From NCBI RefSeq assembly GCF_000203915.1, contig NC_008391.1:1488001-1552000 (forward strand): a stretch of 64,000 bases of DNA, read 5' to 3'. Of the stretch, positions 38,122 to 47,800 are shown in pieces (within the stretch, counting starts at the first letter, position 1; each line of letters begins with the position of its first letter). Both the position numbers and the translations under genes were made by a program. This DNA is from Burkholderia ambifaria AMMD. Lineage in GTDB: Bacteria; Pseudomonadota; Gammaproteobacteria; Burkholderiales; Burkholderiaceae. A model generated the notes under the pieces. That model saw nothing but the letters and a program-made list of their open reading frames with translations, was not told the DNA's origin and made no database searches.

Positions 38122-38427
38122 ATGATCACCTGCTTCCTTCGCTACGTCATCGATCCGTACAAGCTCGAGCAGTTCGAAACCTACGGCAAGATGTGGATCC
38201 CGCTCGTCGAGCAATTCGGCGGCACGCATCACGGCTACTTCCTGCCATCCGAAGGCGCCAACAACATCGCGCTCGCGATGTTCTCGTTCCCGAGCCTCGC
38301 CGAGTACGAGCGCTATCGCGAACGCTCGATGGACGATCCGGCCTGCCAGGCCGCGTTCCGCTACGCGGAGGAAACGCGCTGCATCGTCAGCTACGAGCGC
38401 AGCTTCTTCCGGCCGGTGTTCGAGTAA
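38122..38427 (+). CDS. NIPSNAP-family protein
   Basis: Protein of 101 residues with the NIPSNAP/dimeric alpha-beta barrel pattern: ITCFLRYVIDPYKLEQFETY at the start, then HHGYFLPSEGANNIALAMFSF and YERYRERSMDDPACQAA. Members form small dimers and have no agreed biochemical role in bacteria. The ATG at 38122 was preferred over longer in-frame starts, which would add a segment of low-quality sequence. It stands alone between two promoters. Confidence 0.8.
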   Translation: MITCFLRYVIDPYKLEQFETYGKMWIPLVEQFGGTHHGYFLPSEGANNIALAMFSFPSLAEYERYRERSMDDPACQAAFRYAEETRCIVSYERSFFRPVFE

Positions 38428-38460
38428 TCGCCTTGCATCGCGCCCCCTTTCCGGCGGCGG

Positions 38461-38497
38461 ACGAAAAAAAGCCCCGCCAGCATCCGCGCGGCGGGGC
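38461..38497. terminator. Candidate transcription terminator hairpin
   Basis: GCCCCGCC at 38471-38478 pairs exactly with GGCGGGGC at 38490-38497 around an 11-base loop, preceded by AAAAAAA. It lies 43 bases after the NIPSNAP stop. The T tract is on the minus strand only, so the hairpin is a classical terminator in that direction and a weaker one for the plus-strand gene. Confidence 0.55.
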
Positions 38498-38727
38498 CAA
38501 CCCATGTCAGTAGAGACATCATGGAGGAGACGGGCCCATCTTATCGGGGGCCGCGCGCCGTCCCAACCAAGCATTTCTGCTATCCATCTGCGTCGCCGCG
38601 CGCACGCTCGACCCGCGTGCAACGCATATCGATAGAACGAAAAGTCGTTTTCAGAGTGGCGGCGGGGTCGTTACCATCTGGTTTTAAGCCTGTGCTTAGC
38701 CGGGCAAGCCATCCCAAGGAGCGCCCC

Positions 38728-39378
38728 TTGACTGCATTCGATCAACACCGCCGCCCGTTCGTGGTCGGCATCGGCGGCACCACCCGCGCCGCGTCGTCGA
38801 CCGAGCGCGCGCTGTCGTTCGCGCTGCGCGGCGCACAAGCCGCCGGCGCACGCACGCGCCTGTTCGATGGCCCGTTCCTGCATACGCTGCCGCACTACGC
38901 CCCCGAACACAAGACGCTGACCGACGCGCAGCGAGAACTGATCGACACCGTGCGCGAAGCCGATGCGATCGTCATCGCGACGCCCGGCTATCACGGCGGC
39001 GTGTCCGGCCTCGTCAAGAACGCGCTCGACACGCTCGAGGAACTGCGCGCCGATGAGCGCCCGTATCTCGACGGCCGCGCGGTCGGCCTGATCGTCACCG
39101 CCTACGGCTGGCAGGCCGCCGGCACCGTGCTGACGTCGCTGCGTTCGATCGTCCACGCACTGCGCGGCTGGCCGACCCCGTTCGGCGCGACCGTGAACAC
39201 GCTCGAAACGCGTTTCGACAGCGCCGACAGTTGTTCGGATCCGAAGGTCGTCGCGCAGCTCGAGACCGTCGGCGCGCAAGCAGCGGAATTCGCGCTCGCG
39301 TTCGCGTCGCATCGCGCGGCCTCGCATGCCGCATCGGTCGACGTGCTCGCCCCCGTGCTGAAGATCGCCAACCACTGA
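38728..39378 (+). CDS. NADPH-dependent FMN reductase family protein
   Basis: Flavodoxin-fold protein of 216 residues. VVGIGGTTRAASSTERAL is the phosphate-binding loop for FMN, and IVIATPGYHGGVSGLVKNALD is the diagnostic second flavin contact. Related proteins are NADPH:FMN or quinone reductases, sometimes serving two-component monooxygenases. The start is a TTG at 38728 with AAGGAG six bases before it; there is no ATG at the right place, and the longer open frame upstream has no domain content. No partner monooxygenase is adjacent. Confidence 0.82.
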   Translation: MTAFDQHRRPFVVGIGGTTRAASSTERALSFALRGAQAAGARTRLFDGPFLHTLPHYAPEHKTLTDAQRELIDTVREADAIVIATPGYHGGVSGLVKNALDTLEELRADERPYLDGRAVGLIVTAYGWQAAGTVLTSLRSIVHALRGWPTPFGATVNTLETRFDSADSCSDPKVVAQLETVGAQAAEFALAFASHRAASHAASVDVLAPVLKIANH

Positions 39379-39600
39379 CCGCAGTCTTCCCGCCGCCCGC
39401 GCCCGGCCGACGACGTTCGCCGCGCGCGGGCGATGCGCGTCCGAAGCGCCGGCCGCACCGCGCCGACGCCTCTGCTCCGTACCGGCTCCCCGCCCCGATA
39501 ATGATTCGGCCCGCCACGTGATTTGCATTGGCCGAAAGATTGGTTCACGTGGGCGGCGGGTTTTCGTACGCTGAAAGCCCGAATCCTCCACGCGTACGCC

Positions 39601-39819
39601 ATGAATCGCACGATCCGCTACAAGGGCTACGAAGTCGCCCCCGCCGCCGCCCGGCTGCCGAATGGGCTGTTCGCCGCGAACCTGACGATCGAGAAGGCAA
39701 GCGGCGGCCCGTCGCCGCGCGCCGTGTCGTTCGACGCGATCGATTTCTTCTTCGAAGAGGAACACGCGCTCGCGTATGCGTCCCGCTGGGGACGCCTCTG
39801 GGTCGACACGCAGGCCTGA
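39601..39819 (+). CDS. Small conserved-looking hypothetical protein
   Basis: Protein of 72 residues beginning MNRTIRYKGYEVAPAAARL. The predicted pattern is short beta strands followed by AIDFFFEEEHALAYASRWGR, a helix with both acidic and aromatic residues. Composition and codon use resemble real genes here, and no competing frame is better. I do not recognise a family. It lies between the FMN reductase and the ferritin-like gene on the same strand. Confidence 0.6.
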   Translation: MNRTIRYKGYEVAPAAARLPNGLFAANLTIEKASGGPSPRAVSFDAIDFFFEEEHALAYASRWGRLWVDTQA

Positions 39820-39910
39820 GCGCAGCGCCCGCAGCGAGGGTTCGCACGAAAATACGCGATGACGGAAGCTATGCAAGAATCTTTCGTCTTGTAATCGCAT
39901 AACAACAGCC

Positions 39911-40813
39911 ATGTCCGACACGCTGCAGGACGAGCATGTAGCGGCAGATTACGCCATGCGCAACTGGACCTTCGAGCGTCAGGGTCCGGTCAGGATCGGT
40001 TCCGATGCGCACCGGCAGATGTTCTGCCACATGCTGCTCGATACACACAACCCGTACAAACCGGCCGTCATCGACTGGCCCCCGCTCAAGCCCGACGAAC
40101 TGAAGCGGCTCACGTCGCTGCCAATCTGGGACATCGCCGTCCAAACCGAGGGCCGCGCGTCGATCCGCGTGGCGACCTACGCCGCGACGGTCGACGATCC
40201 GCTGCTGCGCCGCGCACTCGAGATGGACGGCGGCGAGGAGGCCCGCCACAAGGTCGTGCTGTCGAAGCTCGTCGAAGCATACGGCATCCGGCTCGCGCCG
40301 GAGCCGCCCTACCCGGCGCCGACGGATCCCGAGTGGTCATGGATGATGACGGGCTTCAGCGAGTGCATCGACAGCTTCTTCGCGTTCGGCCTGTTCCGCT
40401 CCGCGCAGCGCTCGGGTTATTTCCCGCCCGAACTCGTCGACACCTTCGAGCCCGTGATCCAGGAGGAAGGCCGCCACATCCTGTTCTTCGTGAACTGGTA
40501 CGCGTGGTACTGGCGCAATTTGCCGTGGTGGCGCCGGCCGTGGTTCTTCGCGCGCGTCGCGGCCGTGTGGGTGCATCTGGTCCGCGACCGCATCGGCATC
40601 GCCCGCGGAATCGACGCCGACGGCGTCGCGCGCGATGCGAACTTCCCGGCGACGAGCACCGCCGACATCGGCGAAACGCTGAACCCGCGCGAGCTGATCG
40701 AGCTGTGCCTGACCGAGAACGACCGGCGGATGGCCGGGTACGACAAGCGACTGCTGCGCCCGATGTTCGTCCCGCGCATGGCGCGCCTCGCGCTGCGGTT
40801 TCTGCGGAAGTAA
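39911..40813 (+). CDS. Ferritin-like diiron protein
   Basis: Protein of 300 residues, mainly helical. Two ExxH-type motifs, GGEEARHKVV and QEEGRHILFF, together with Glu residues in QTEGRASIRV and FSECIDSFFA, give the four-helix ligand set of a carboxylate-bridged diiron site. A Trp-rich membrane-like stretch (WYAWYWRNLPWWRRPWFF) follows the second motif. Relatives are uncharacterised ferritin-like proteins; hydroxylase or oxidase activity on a lipid or aromatic substrate is possible but unproven. The start at 39911 lies in ACAGCCATG without a clear ribosome site. Confidence 0.7.
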   Translation: MSDTLQDEHVAADYAMRNWTFERQGPVRIGSDAHRQMFCHMLLDTHNPYKPAVIDWPPLKPDELKRLTSLPIWDIAVQTEGRASIRVATYAATVDDPLLRRALEMDGGEEARHKVVLSKLVEAYGIRLAPEPPYPAPTDPEWSWMMTGFSECIDSFFAFGLFRSAQRSGYFPPELVDTFEPVIQEEGRHILFFVNWYAWYWRNLPWWRRPWFFARVAAVWVHLVRDRIGIARGIDADGVARDANFPATSTADIGETLNPRELIELCLTENDRRMAGYDKRLLRPMFVPRMARLALRFLRK

Positions 40814-41225
40814 CGCTGCGGCGCACGGCGGCGCGTTGCTGGCGGCGCGGATTGGCGCGCGCGGCGGCCTGTCGGCGCCTTCTCCTGGACGGTGTGCCGC
40901 TTCGGCCGGGCGGGGCGTTGCAATCCGACTCGCCGGGGCGCGGTTGCCGGCCACGCGTCTGCTTCCCGCCTACGAAAACGAACACACTGGGGCCCGGATT
41001 CGTTGCGCAACGCGCGACGTGACGTTGGCTTCCTCCCTCCAACTGACGGCGCGGATCGGCCGCATTCGCACGTCACCTCTCCTCCCGCGGGACGCCTTCC
41101 CCGGAAACAGGACCAAGTCGTTGTGGCGACGATCCGACATTTCCCGCTCGCTGAATCTGGTCCTGCAAGGGGGCGCGGTTCCAAGCGCGCCCAGACAGGC
41201 GATCTGACACCCGTCCAATCGTCCC
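40814..41225. other. GC-rich intergenic stretch without a recognised gene
   Basis: About 410 bases after the ferritin-like gene. Reading frames in it are rich in Arg and Pro and look like non-coding shadows. No hairpin with a T tract, tRNA-like fold or operator could be recognised. It abuts a sharp change to AT-rich DNA at about 41226. Confidence 0.5.
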
Positions 41226-41889
41226 CTCAATAGAACAAATTCGAAACGACGTTTCAATTACCGCGCGCGATGGGTCCGTAGCACTTTTTTACAACTTTGT
41301 GACACCGACCGCCGTGGAATGCCCGTCCCACGGGCGCGCGCGGCCCGCGCGATGCGCAAATCAGCATATGCGCAAGCTCCTGTTTTTTATGTTTTCCCGA
41401 ATTTAAAGAGACTGGCCCAATACAATTGAAAATCACAACAAAACCTTGAATTAATAAATTAACAAGCCATACAGATGCACGCGAGTTAGCATCCGTCACA
41501 ACATTACAAACCAGAAAGAATTACCTCCATCGCAAACGTTTGCGGTTTCATTCTTGTTACACATAGAGTCGGACGAAGTGTTACCTGCCGCGCAAATCAA
41601 GTATATCTCGTTGATTTTTATACGATATTTCCTCCGCACCGGATTCAGCAACAGTCATACACGAAGCATTCCACGTACTTTCAAATACATTACTTTCGAA
41701 TGCATCAAAACACGATCCATTAACCATCTTTTAACTTTTCAAACGCCCCATTTTTCACTGTTTGTCAATCTCCAAATATCACCTCAAATAAACTCCGCCC
41801 ATCAATTTTGAGATCTCGCGCGATCGCACGGCATATTCATCTAACGAAAGAGACCGGTGTGTGGCGTGATTATTTGGAGGTAGCAGGGA
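41226..41889 (+). promoter_or_regulatory. AT-rich promoter island of the trimeric autotransporter
   Basis: About 660 bases with markedly lower GC than all neighbouring DNA, with many TTTT, AATT and AAAT runs (for example at 41395-41465 and 41600-41810). No convincing gene is present; the frames here are short and lack good starts. Such AT-rich upstream islands are typical targets of H-NS-like silencers in Burkholderia. The region ends with GGAGGT at 41876-41881, eight bases before the adhesin ATG. A perfect palindrome lies at 41531-41544. Confidence 0.6.
41531..41544. promoter_or_regulatory. Perfect 14-base LacI/PurR-type palindrome
   Basis: CGCAAACGTTTGCG is an exact inverted repeat centred on CG and matches the PurR/LacI-family operator pattern (GCAAACGTTTGC core). 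It is 346 bases upstream of the adhesin start. No LacI-family regulator is encoded in the window. Function as an operator is inferred from form only. Confidence 0.5.
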
Positions 41890-44800
41890 ATGAACCGCAC
41901 ATACCGCTCGATCTGGAACGAAGCCCTTGGCGCCTGGGTCGCGGCATCCGAACACGATTCGGCACGGGGTAAGCCGAACAAGTCGGCCGTTGTGGTCGCC
42001 GCAGTCGCGGCACTGACGATCGGGCTGCCCGGCTTCGCCGAGGCCAATACGCTCAACACACAGCAGACCTGCTTTACGGGCAGCAACAGCGCGGTCGGCC
42101 GCGTGAATCCGGGCGGCACGCAAAACCAGGCCGGCGACGGCTCCGGCACGTATTCGGTCGTGGCCGGGTGTAACTCCAACGGCAACGGCTGGACCGGCGT
42201 TACGGTTTATGGCTCGTTCGCACAGGCGACCGGCAACGGCGCGGTCGCCACCGGCATGCAGTCGTCGGCGGGCCTGTGGGGCGTCGCGGCCGGCCTCGAA
42301 ACCACCGCCAGCGGCACCGGTGCGACCGCCCTCGGCTTCGGCTCGACGGCGAGCGCGCTGAACTCGGTCGCGATCGGCGGCGCGGGCGGCAACGGTACGA
42401 CGCCGCTCTCGCAGGCAAACTCGACGCTCGCGTCGGGCGCAGGCGCGATCGCAATCGGCAGCAACGCAACGAAGGGCGCGCAGTCGGCCGCCTCCGACGG
42501 CATCGCGATCGGCGGACAGTCGTCCGTCGCATCGACCGCCACGTCGGGTATCGCCATCGGCCGCGGCGCGACCGTCAATGGGGCGTATGGCATCGCACAA
42601 GGTGACGGCGTCATCTCGGGCGCGACGGGCCAGAACGTGGCGATCGGTTCGTCCGGCACGACCGCGAACAGCGCCACGGCTACCGGCGGCGCGGTCGCAA
42701 TCGGCAGAGGCCAGGTTGCAAGCGGCGACGGCGCCGTTGCGATCGGCGATCCGAACAGCGCGACCGGCACGGGCGCACTGGCGATCGGCGCGAACAACAC
42801 GTCGAGCGGTTCGGGCGCCCTCGCGCTCGGCAATGGCAACTCGGCGAGCGGCACGGGCGCCGTCGCGCTGGGCAACAGCAGCACGGCGACCAACAGCTCG
42901 GTTGCCATCGGCAACGCCGCGACCTCGAACGTCGCGAATTCGGTCGCACTCGGCGGCGGTTCGGTGACGACCAGCGCCGCATCGGCGACGACGGGCGGCA
43001 CGACGACCGTCAGCAACACAACGATCGGTGGCCAGACGTTCGGCAACTACGCGGGCGCGGGATCGGCAGGCGGCGTCGTCAGCGTCGGTCAGCCGAATGC
43101 GGAACGCCGGATCCAGAACGTCGCGGCGGGCCTCGTCAGCGCGACGAGCACAGACGCGATCAACGGCAGCCAGCTCTTCGCCGTGGCAAGCACCACGACG
43201 TCGAGCATTACGAGCTTGTCGACTTCCGCGTCGACTGGTTTGTCGTCGGCGAATAGCTCGATCTCGTCACTGTCGACTTCCACTTCGACCGGGATCAACT
43301 CGTTGTCTACCGGCCTGAGCTCGACCAATAGCTCGGTTACGTCGCTTTCGTCGTCAACGTCCACCGGGCTGTCGTCGGCTAACAGCTCGATCGGCTCGCT
43401 CTCCACGTCGACCTCGACGGGCATCAACTCGCTGTCGACCGGCCTCAGCTCCACCAATAGCTCGGTTACGTCGCTTTCGTCGTCCGCGTCCACCGGACTC
43501 TCGTCGGCTAATAGCTCGATTGGCTCGCTCTCCACGTCGACCTCGACCGGCATCAACTCGCTGTCGACCGGCCTCAGCTCCACCAATAGCTCGGTTACGT
43601 CGCTTTCGTCGTCAACGTCCACCGGACTGTCGTCGGCTAACAGCTCGATCGGTTCGCTCTCCACCTCGACCTCGACGGGCATCAACTCGCTGTCGACCGG
43701 CCTCAGCTCGACCAATAGCTCGGTTACGTCGCTTTCGTCGTCCACGTCGACCGGTCTCTCGTCGGCTAATAGCTCGATCGGCTCGCTCTCGACTGGCCTG
43801 AGCTCGACCAACAGCTCGGTTACGTCGCTCTCGTCGTCCACGTCCACCGGACTCTCGTCGGCTAATAGCTCGATCGGCTCGCTCTCCACGTCGACCTCGA
43901 CGGGCATCAACTCGCTGTCGACCGGCCTCAGCTCCACCAATAGCTCGGTTACGTCGCTTTCGTCGTCAACGTCCAGCGGACTCTCGTCGGCTAATAGCTC
44001 CATCGGTTCGCTCTCGACCGGCCTCAGCTCGACCAACAGCTCCGTTACTTCGCTGTCGTCGTCGACCTCGACGGGGCTTTCGTCGGCAAACAGCTCGATC
44101 TCGTCGCTGTCTACCTCCACTTCGACGGTTCTCAGCTCCACGAACAGCTCGGTTACTTCACTTTCGTCGTCGACATCGACGGGTCTTTCGTCGGCAAACA
44201 GTTCGATCGGCTCGCTCTCGACTTCCACTTCGACGGGTCTCAGCTCGACCAATAGCTCCGTTGCTTCACTGTCGACTTCCACCTCGACCGGCATCAATTC
44301 CTTATCCACGGGCCTGAGCTCGACCAACAGCTCAGTTACGTCGCTCTCGTCGTCGACCTCGACGGGTCTTTCGTCGGCAAACAGCTCGATCGGCTCGCTC
44401 TCGACTTCCACTTCGACGGGTCTCAGCGCGACCAATAGCTCCGTTGCTTCACTGTCGACTTCCACCTCGACCGGAATCAACTCCTTGTCCACGGGACTGA
44501 GCTCCACCAACAGCTCCGTCACTTCACTTTCGAGCTCCACGTCGACGGGTCTGTCTTCGGCTAACAGCTCGATCTCGTCGCTGTCGACTTCCACCTCGAC
44601 AGGTCTCAGTTCGACAAACAGCTCCGTTGCTTCGCTGTCGACTTCCACCTCGACCGGCATCAACTCGTTGTCCACGGGCCTGAGCTCCACCAACAGCTCC
44701 GTCGTTTCGCTGTCGACCTCCACGTCGACCGGCCTCTCGTCGGCAAACAGCTCGATCGGTTCGCTGTCGACGGGCCTCAGCACGGTCACGACCAAAACCG

Positions 44801-47800
44801 ACAATCTCGGCAACAGCACCGCCGCGGCCCTCGGCGGCGGCGCGAGCTACAACCCGGCGACCGGCTCGGTTTCCGCTCCGTCGTACACCACGTACAACGC
44901 GAATGGGACGACGTCGACCGCCAACAGTGTCGGCTCGGCAATCGACAGCATCAACAACCAGGGCATCAAGTACTTCCACGCGAATTCGACGGGCACGGAC
45001 AGCCAGGCGCTCGGCACCGACTCGGTCGCGATCGGTCCGCACGCCATCGCCAACCACACCGGCGACGTCGCGCTCGGCAGCGGCTCCGTCACCGGCACCC
45101 CGAACGCAACGCCGACCGGTACCGTCGGCGGCGTGACGAGCACGTTCGCGGGCGGCAATCCGACCAGCGTCGTGAGCGTCGGCGACGCGAGCACGGGCAC
45201 CACGCGTCAGATCACCAATGTCGCGGCAGGTCAAATCACGGCGACCAGCACCGACGCGATCAACGGCTCCCAGCTCTTCGCGACCAATTCGGCCGTGGAT
45301 TCGCTGTCGACGACGGTGTCGTCATCCAGCAACGCAATCGCGTCGCTGTCGACCGGCATCACTTCGTTGTCGACAGGCCTCAGCTCGACTAACAGCTCGG
45401 TTACGTCGCTCTCGTCGTCCGCGTCGACCGGCCTCTCGTCGGCTAATAGCTCGATCACATCGCTCTCCACGTCGACTTCGACCGGTATCAACTCGCTGTC
45501 GACTGGCCTGAGCTCGACCAACAGTTCGGTTACCTCACTGTCGACCTCCACGTCGACGGGTCTCTCGTCGGCTAATAGCTCGATCACGTCGCTCTCCACG
45601 TCGACCTCAACCGGTATTAACTCGTTGTCGACCGGTCTGAGCTCCACCGATAGCTCGGTCGCCTCACTGTCGACCTCGACGTCGACCGGCCTGTCGTCGG
45701 CGAATAGCTCGATCTCGTCGCTCTCCACGTCGACCTCAACCGGTATTAACTCGTTGTCGACTGGCCTGAGCTCGACCAACAGTTCGGTTACCTCACTGTC
45801 GACCTCCACGTCGACGGGTCTCTCGTCGGCTAATAGCTCGATCACGTCGCTCTCCACGTCGACTTCGACCGGTATCAACTCGCTGTCGACTGGCCTGAGC
45901 TCGACCGACAGCTCGGTGGCGTCGCTGTCGACTTCGACGTCGACCGGCCTGTCGTCGGCGACGAGCTCGATCGGTTCGCTGTCTACGTCGACTTCGACGG
46001 GCATCAACTCGCTGTCCACGGGCCTCAGCTCCACCGACAGCTCGGTGGCTTCGCTGTCGACCTCCACGTCGACCGGCATCTCGTCGGCAACCAGCTCGAT
46101 CGGTTCGCTGTCCACGTCGACTTCGACGGGCATCAATTCGCTGTCCACTGGCCTCAGCTCGACCAATAGCTCGGTGGCTTCGCTGTCGACTTCCACGTCG
46201 ACCGGCCTCTCGTCGGCGACGAGCTCCATCGGTTCGCTGTCGACGGGCCTGAGCTCGACCGATAGCTCCGTCGCTTCGCTGTCGACTTCAACGTCGACGG
46301 GTCTGTCGTCGGCGACGAGCTCAATCAGTTCGCTGTCCACGGGCCTCAGCTCCACCGACAGCTCGGTGGCGTCGCTGTCGACTTCCACGTCGACTGGCCT
46401 CTCGTCGGCCACAAGCTCGATCGGTTCGCTGTCCACGTCGACCTCGACGGGCATCAACTCGTTGTCGACGGGTCTGAGCTCCACGGATAGCTCGGTCGCT
46501 TCGTTGTCGACCTCGACGTCGACCGGCCTCTCGTCGGCGACCAGCTCGATAGGTTCGCTGTCCACGTCGACTTCGACCGGTATCAACTCGTTGTCGACTG
46601 GCCTCAGCGCGACCGACAGCTCGGTTGCTTCGCTGTCGACTTCCACGTCGACGGGCCTCTCGTCGGCCACAAGCTCGATCGGTTCGCTGTCCACGTCGAC
46701 CTCGACGGGCATCAACTCGTTGTCGACGGGTCTGAGCTCCACGGATAGCTCGGTCGCTTCGTTGTCGACCTCGACGTCGACCGGCCTCTCGTCGGCGACC
46801 AGCTCGATAGGTTCGCTGTCCACGTCGACTTCGACCGGTATCAACTCGTTGTCGACTGGCCTCAGCGCGACCGACAGCTCGGTTGCTTCGCTGTCGACTT
46901 CCACGTCGACGGGCCTCTCGTCGGCCACAAGCTCGATCGGCTCGCTGTCCACCTCGACGTCGACGGGCATCAACTCGCTGTCGACTGGCCTGAGCTCGAC
47001 TGACAGCACAGTAACGTCGCTCTCGACCTCCACGTCGACGGGCCTGTCGTCGGCCACAAGCTCGATCGGCTCGCTGTCCACGTCGACCTCGACGGGTATC
47101 AACTCGCTGTCCACGGGCCTCAGCTCCACCGACAGCTCGCTCACGTCGCTCTCGACCTCCACGTCGACCGGGCTGTCGTCGGCAACCAGCTCGATCGGCT
47201 CGCTGTCCACGTCGACTTCTACCGGCATCAACTCGTTGTCGACGGGCCTCAGCTCGACCGATAGCTCGCTCACGTCGCTCTCGACTTCAACGTCGACGGG
47301 TCTCTCGTCGGCGACCAGCTCGATCAGCTCACTGTCCACCTCGACCTCGACTGGCCTCTCGTCGGCCACCAGCTCGATCGGCTCACTGTCCACCGGCCTC
47401 AGCTCGACCAACAGTTCGCTGACGTCGTTGTCCACGTCGACCTCCACCGGCATCAACTCCTTGTCGACGGGCCTGAGCTCCACGAACAGCTCTGTCGCAT
47501 CGCTGTCGACCTCGACGTCGACCGGCCTCTCGTCGGCGACAAGCTCGATCAGCTCGCTGTCCACCTCGACGTCGACCGGCCTCTCATCCGCAACCAGCGC
47601 GATCGGTTCGCTGTCCACCGGCCTGAGCTCGACCGACAGCACGGTAACGTCGCTGTCCACCTCCACGTCGACGGGTCTGTCGACGGCCACCAGCTCGATC
47701 ACGTCGCTGTCCACCTCGACGTCGACCGCGATCGACGCCGCGAAAACGCACTACTACAGCGTCAACGACAACGGCACGCAGCAAGCCAACTACGCCAACG

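Noticed and set aside
38471..38497. The GC-rich hairpin as an attachment site or mobile-element end.
   Set aside because: It is a single short stem with an A tract, explained as a terminator; no second copy or integrase gene is near.
38521..38727. A longer N-terminus for the FMN reductase starting at 38521.
   Set aside because: The extra 69 residues have no flavodoxin pattern and a well-placed AAGGAG supports TTG at 38728.
41254..41499. An 81-codon minus-strand frame in the adhesin promoter island.
   Set aside because: Poor start, no family pattern and composition of the non-coding island; more likely chance.
45231..47714. An 827-codon open frame on the minus strand encoding acidic DVEVDSE-type repeats, and similar ones at 43089-44819.
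   Set aside because: It is the exact antisense of the adhesin stalk. The absence of stops follows from the repetitive Ser/Thr codons, and there is no ribosome site or promoter.
43204..47740. The regular repeats as a CRISPR array.
   Set aside because: The 129-base units are contiguous, in frame with the adhesin and lack unique spacers.
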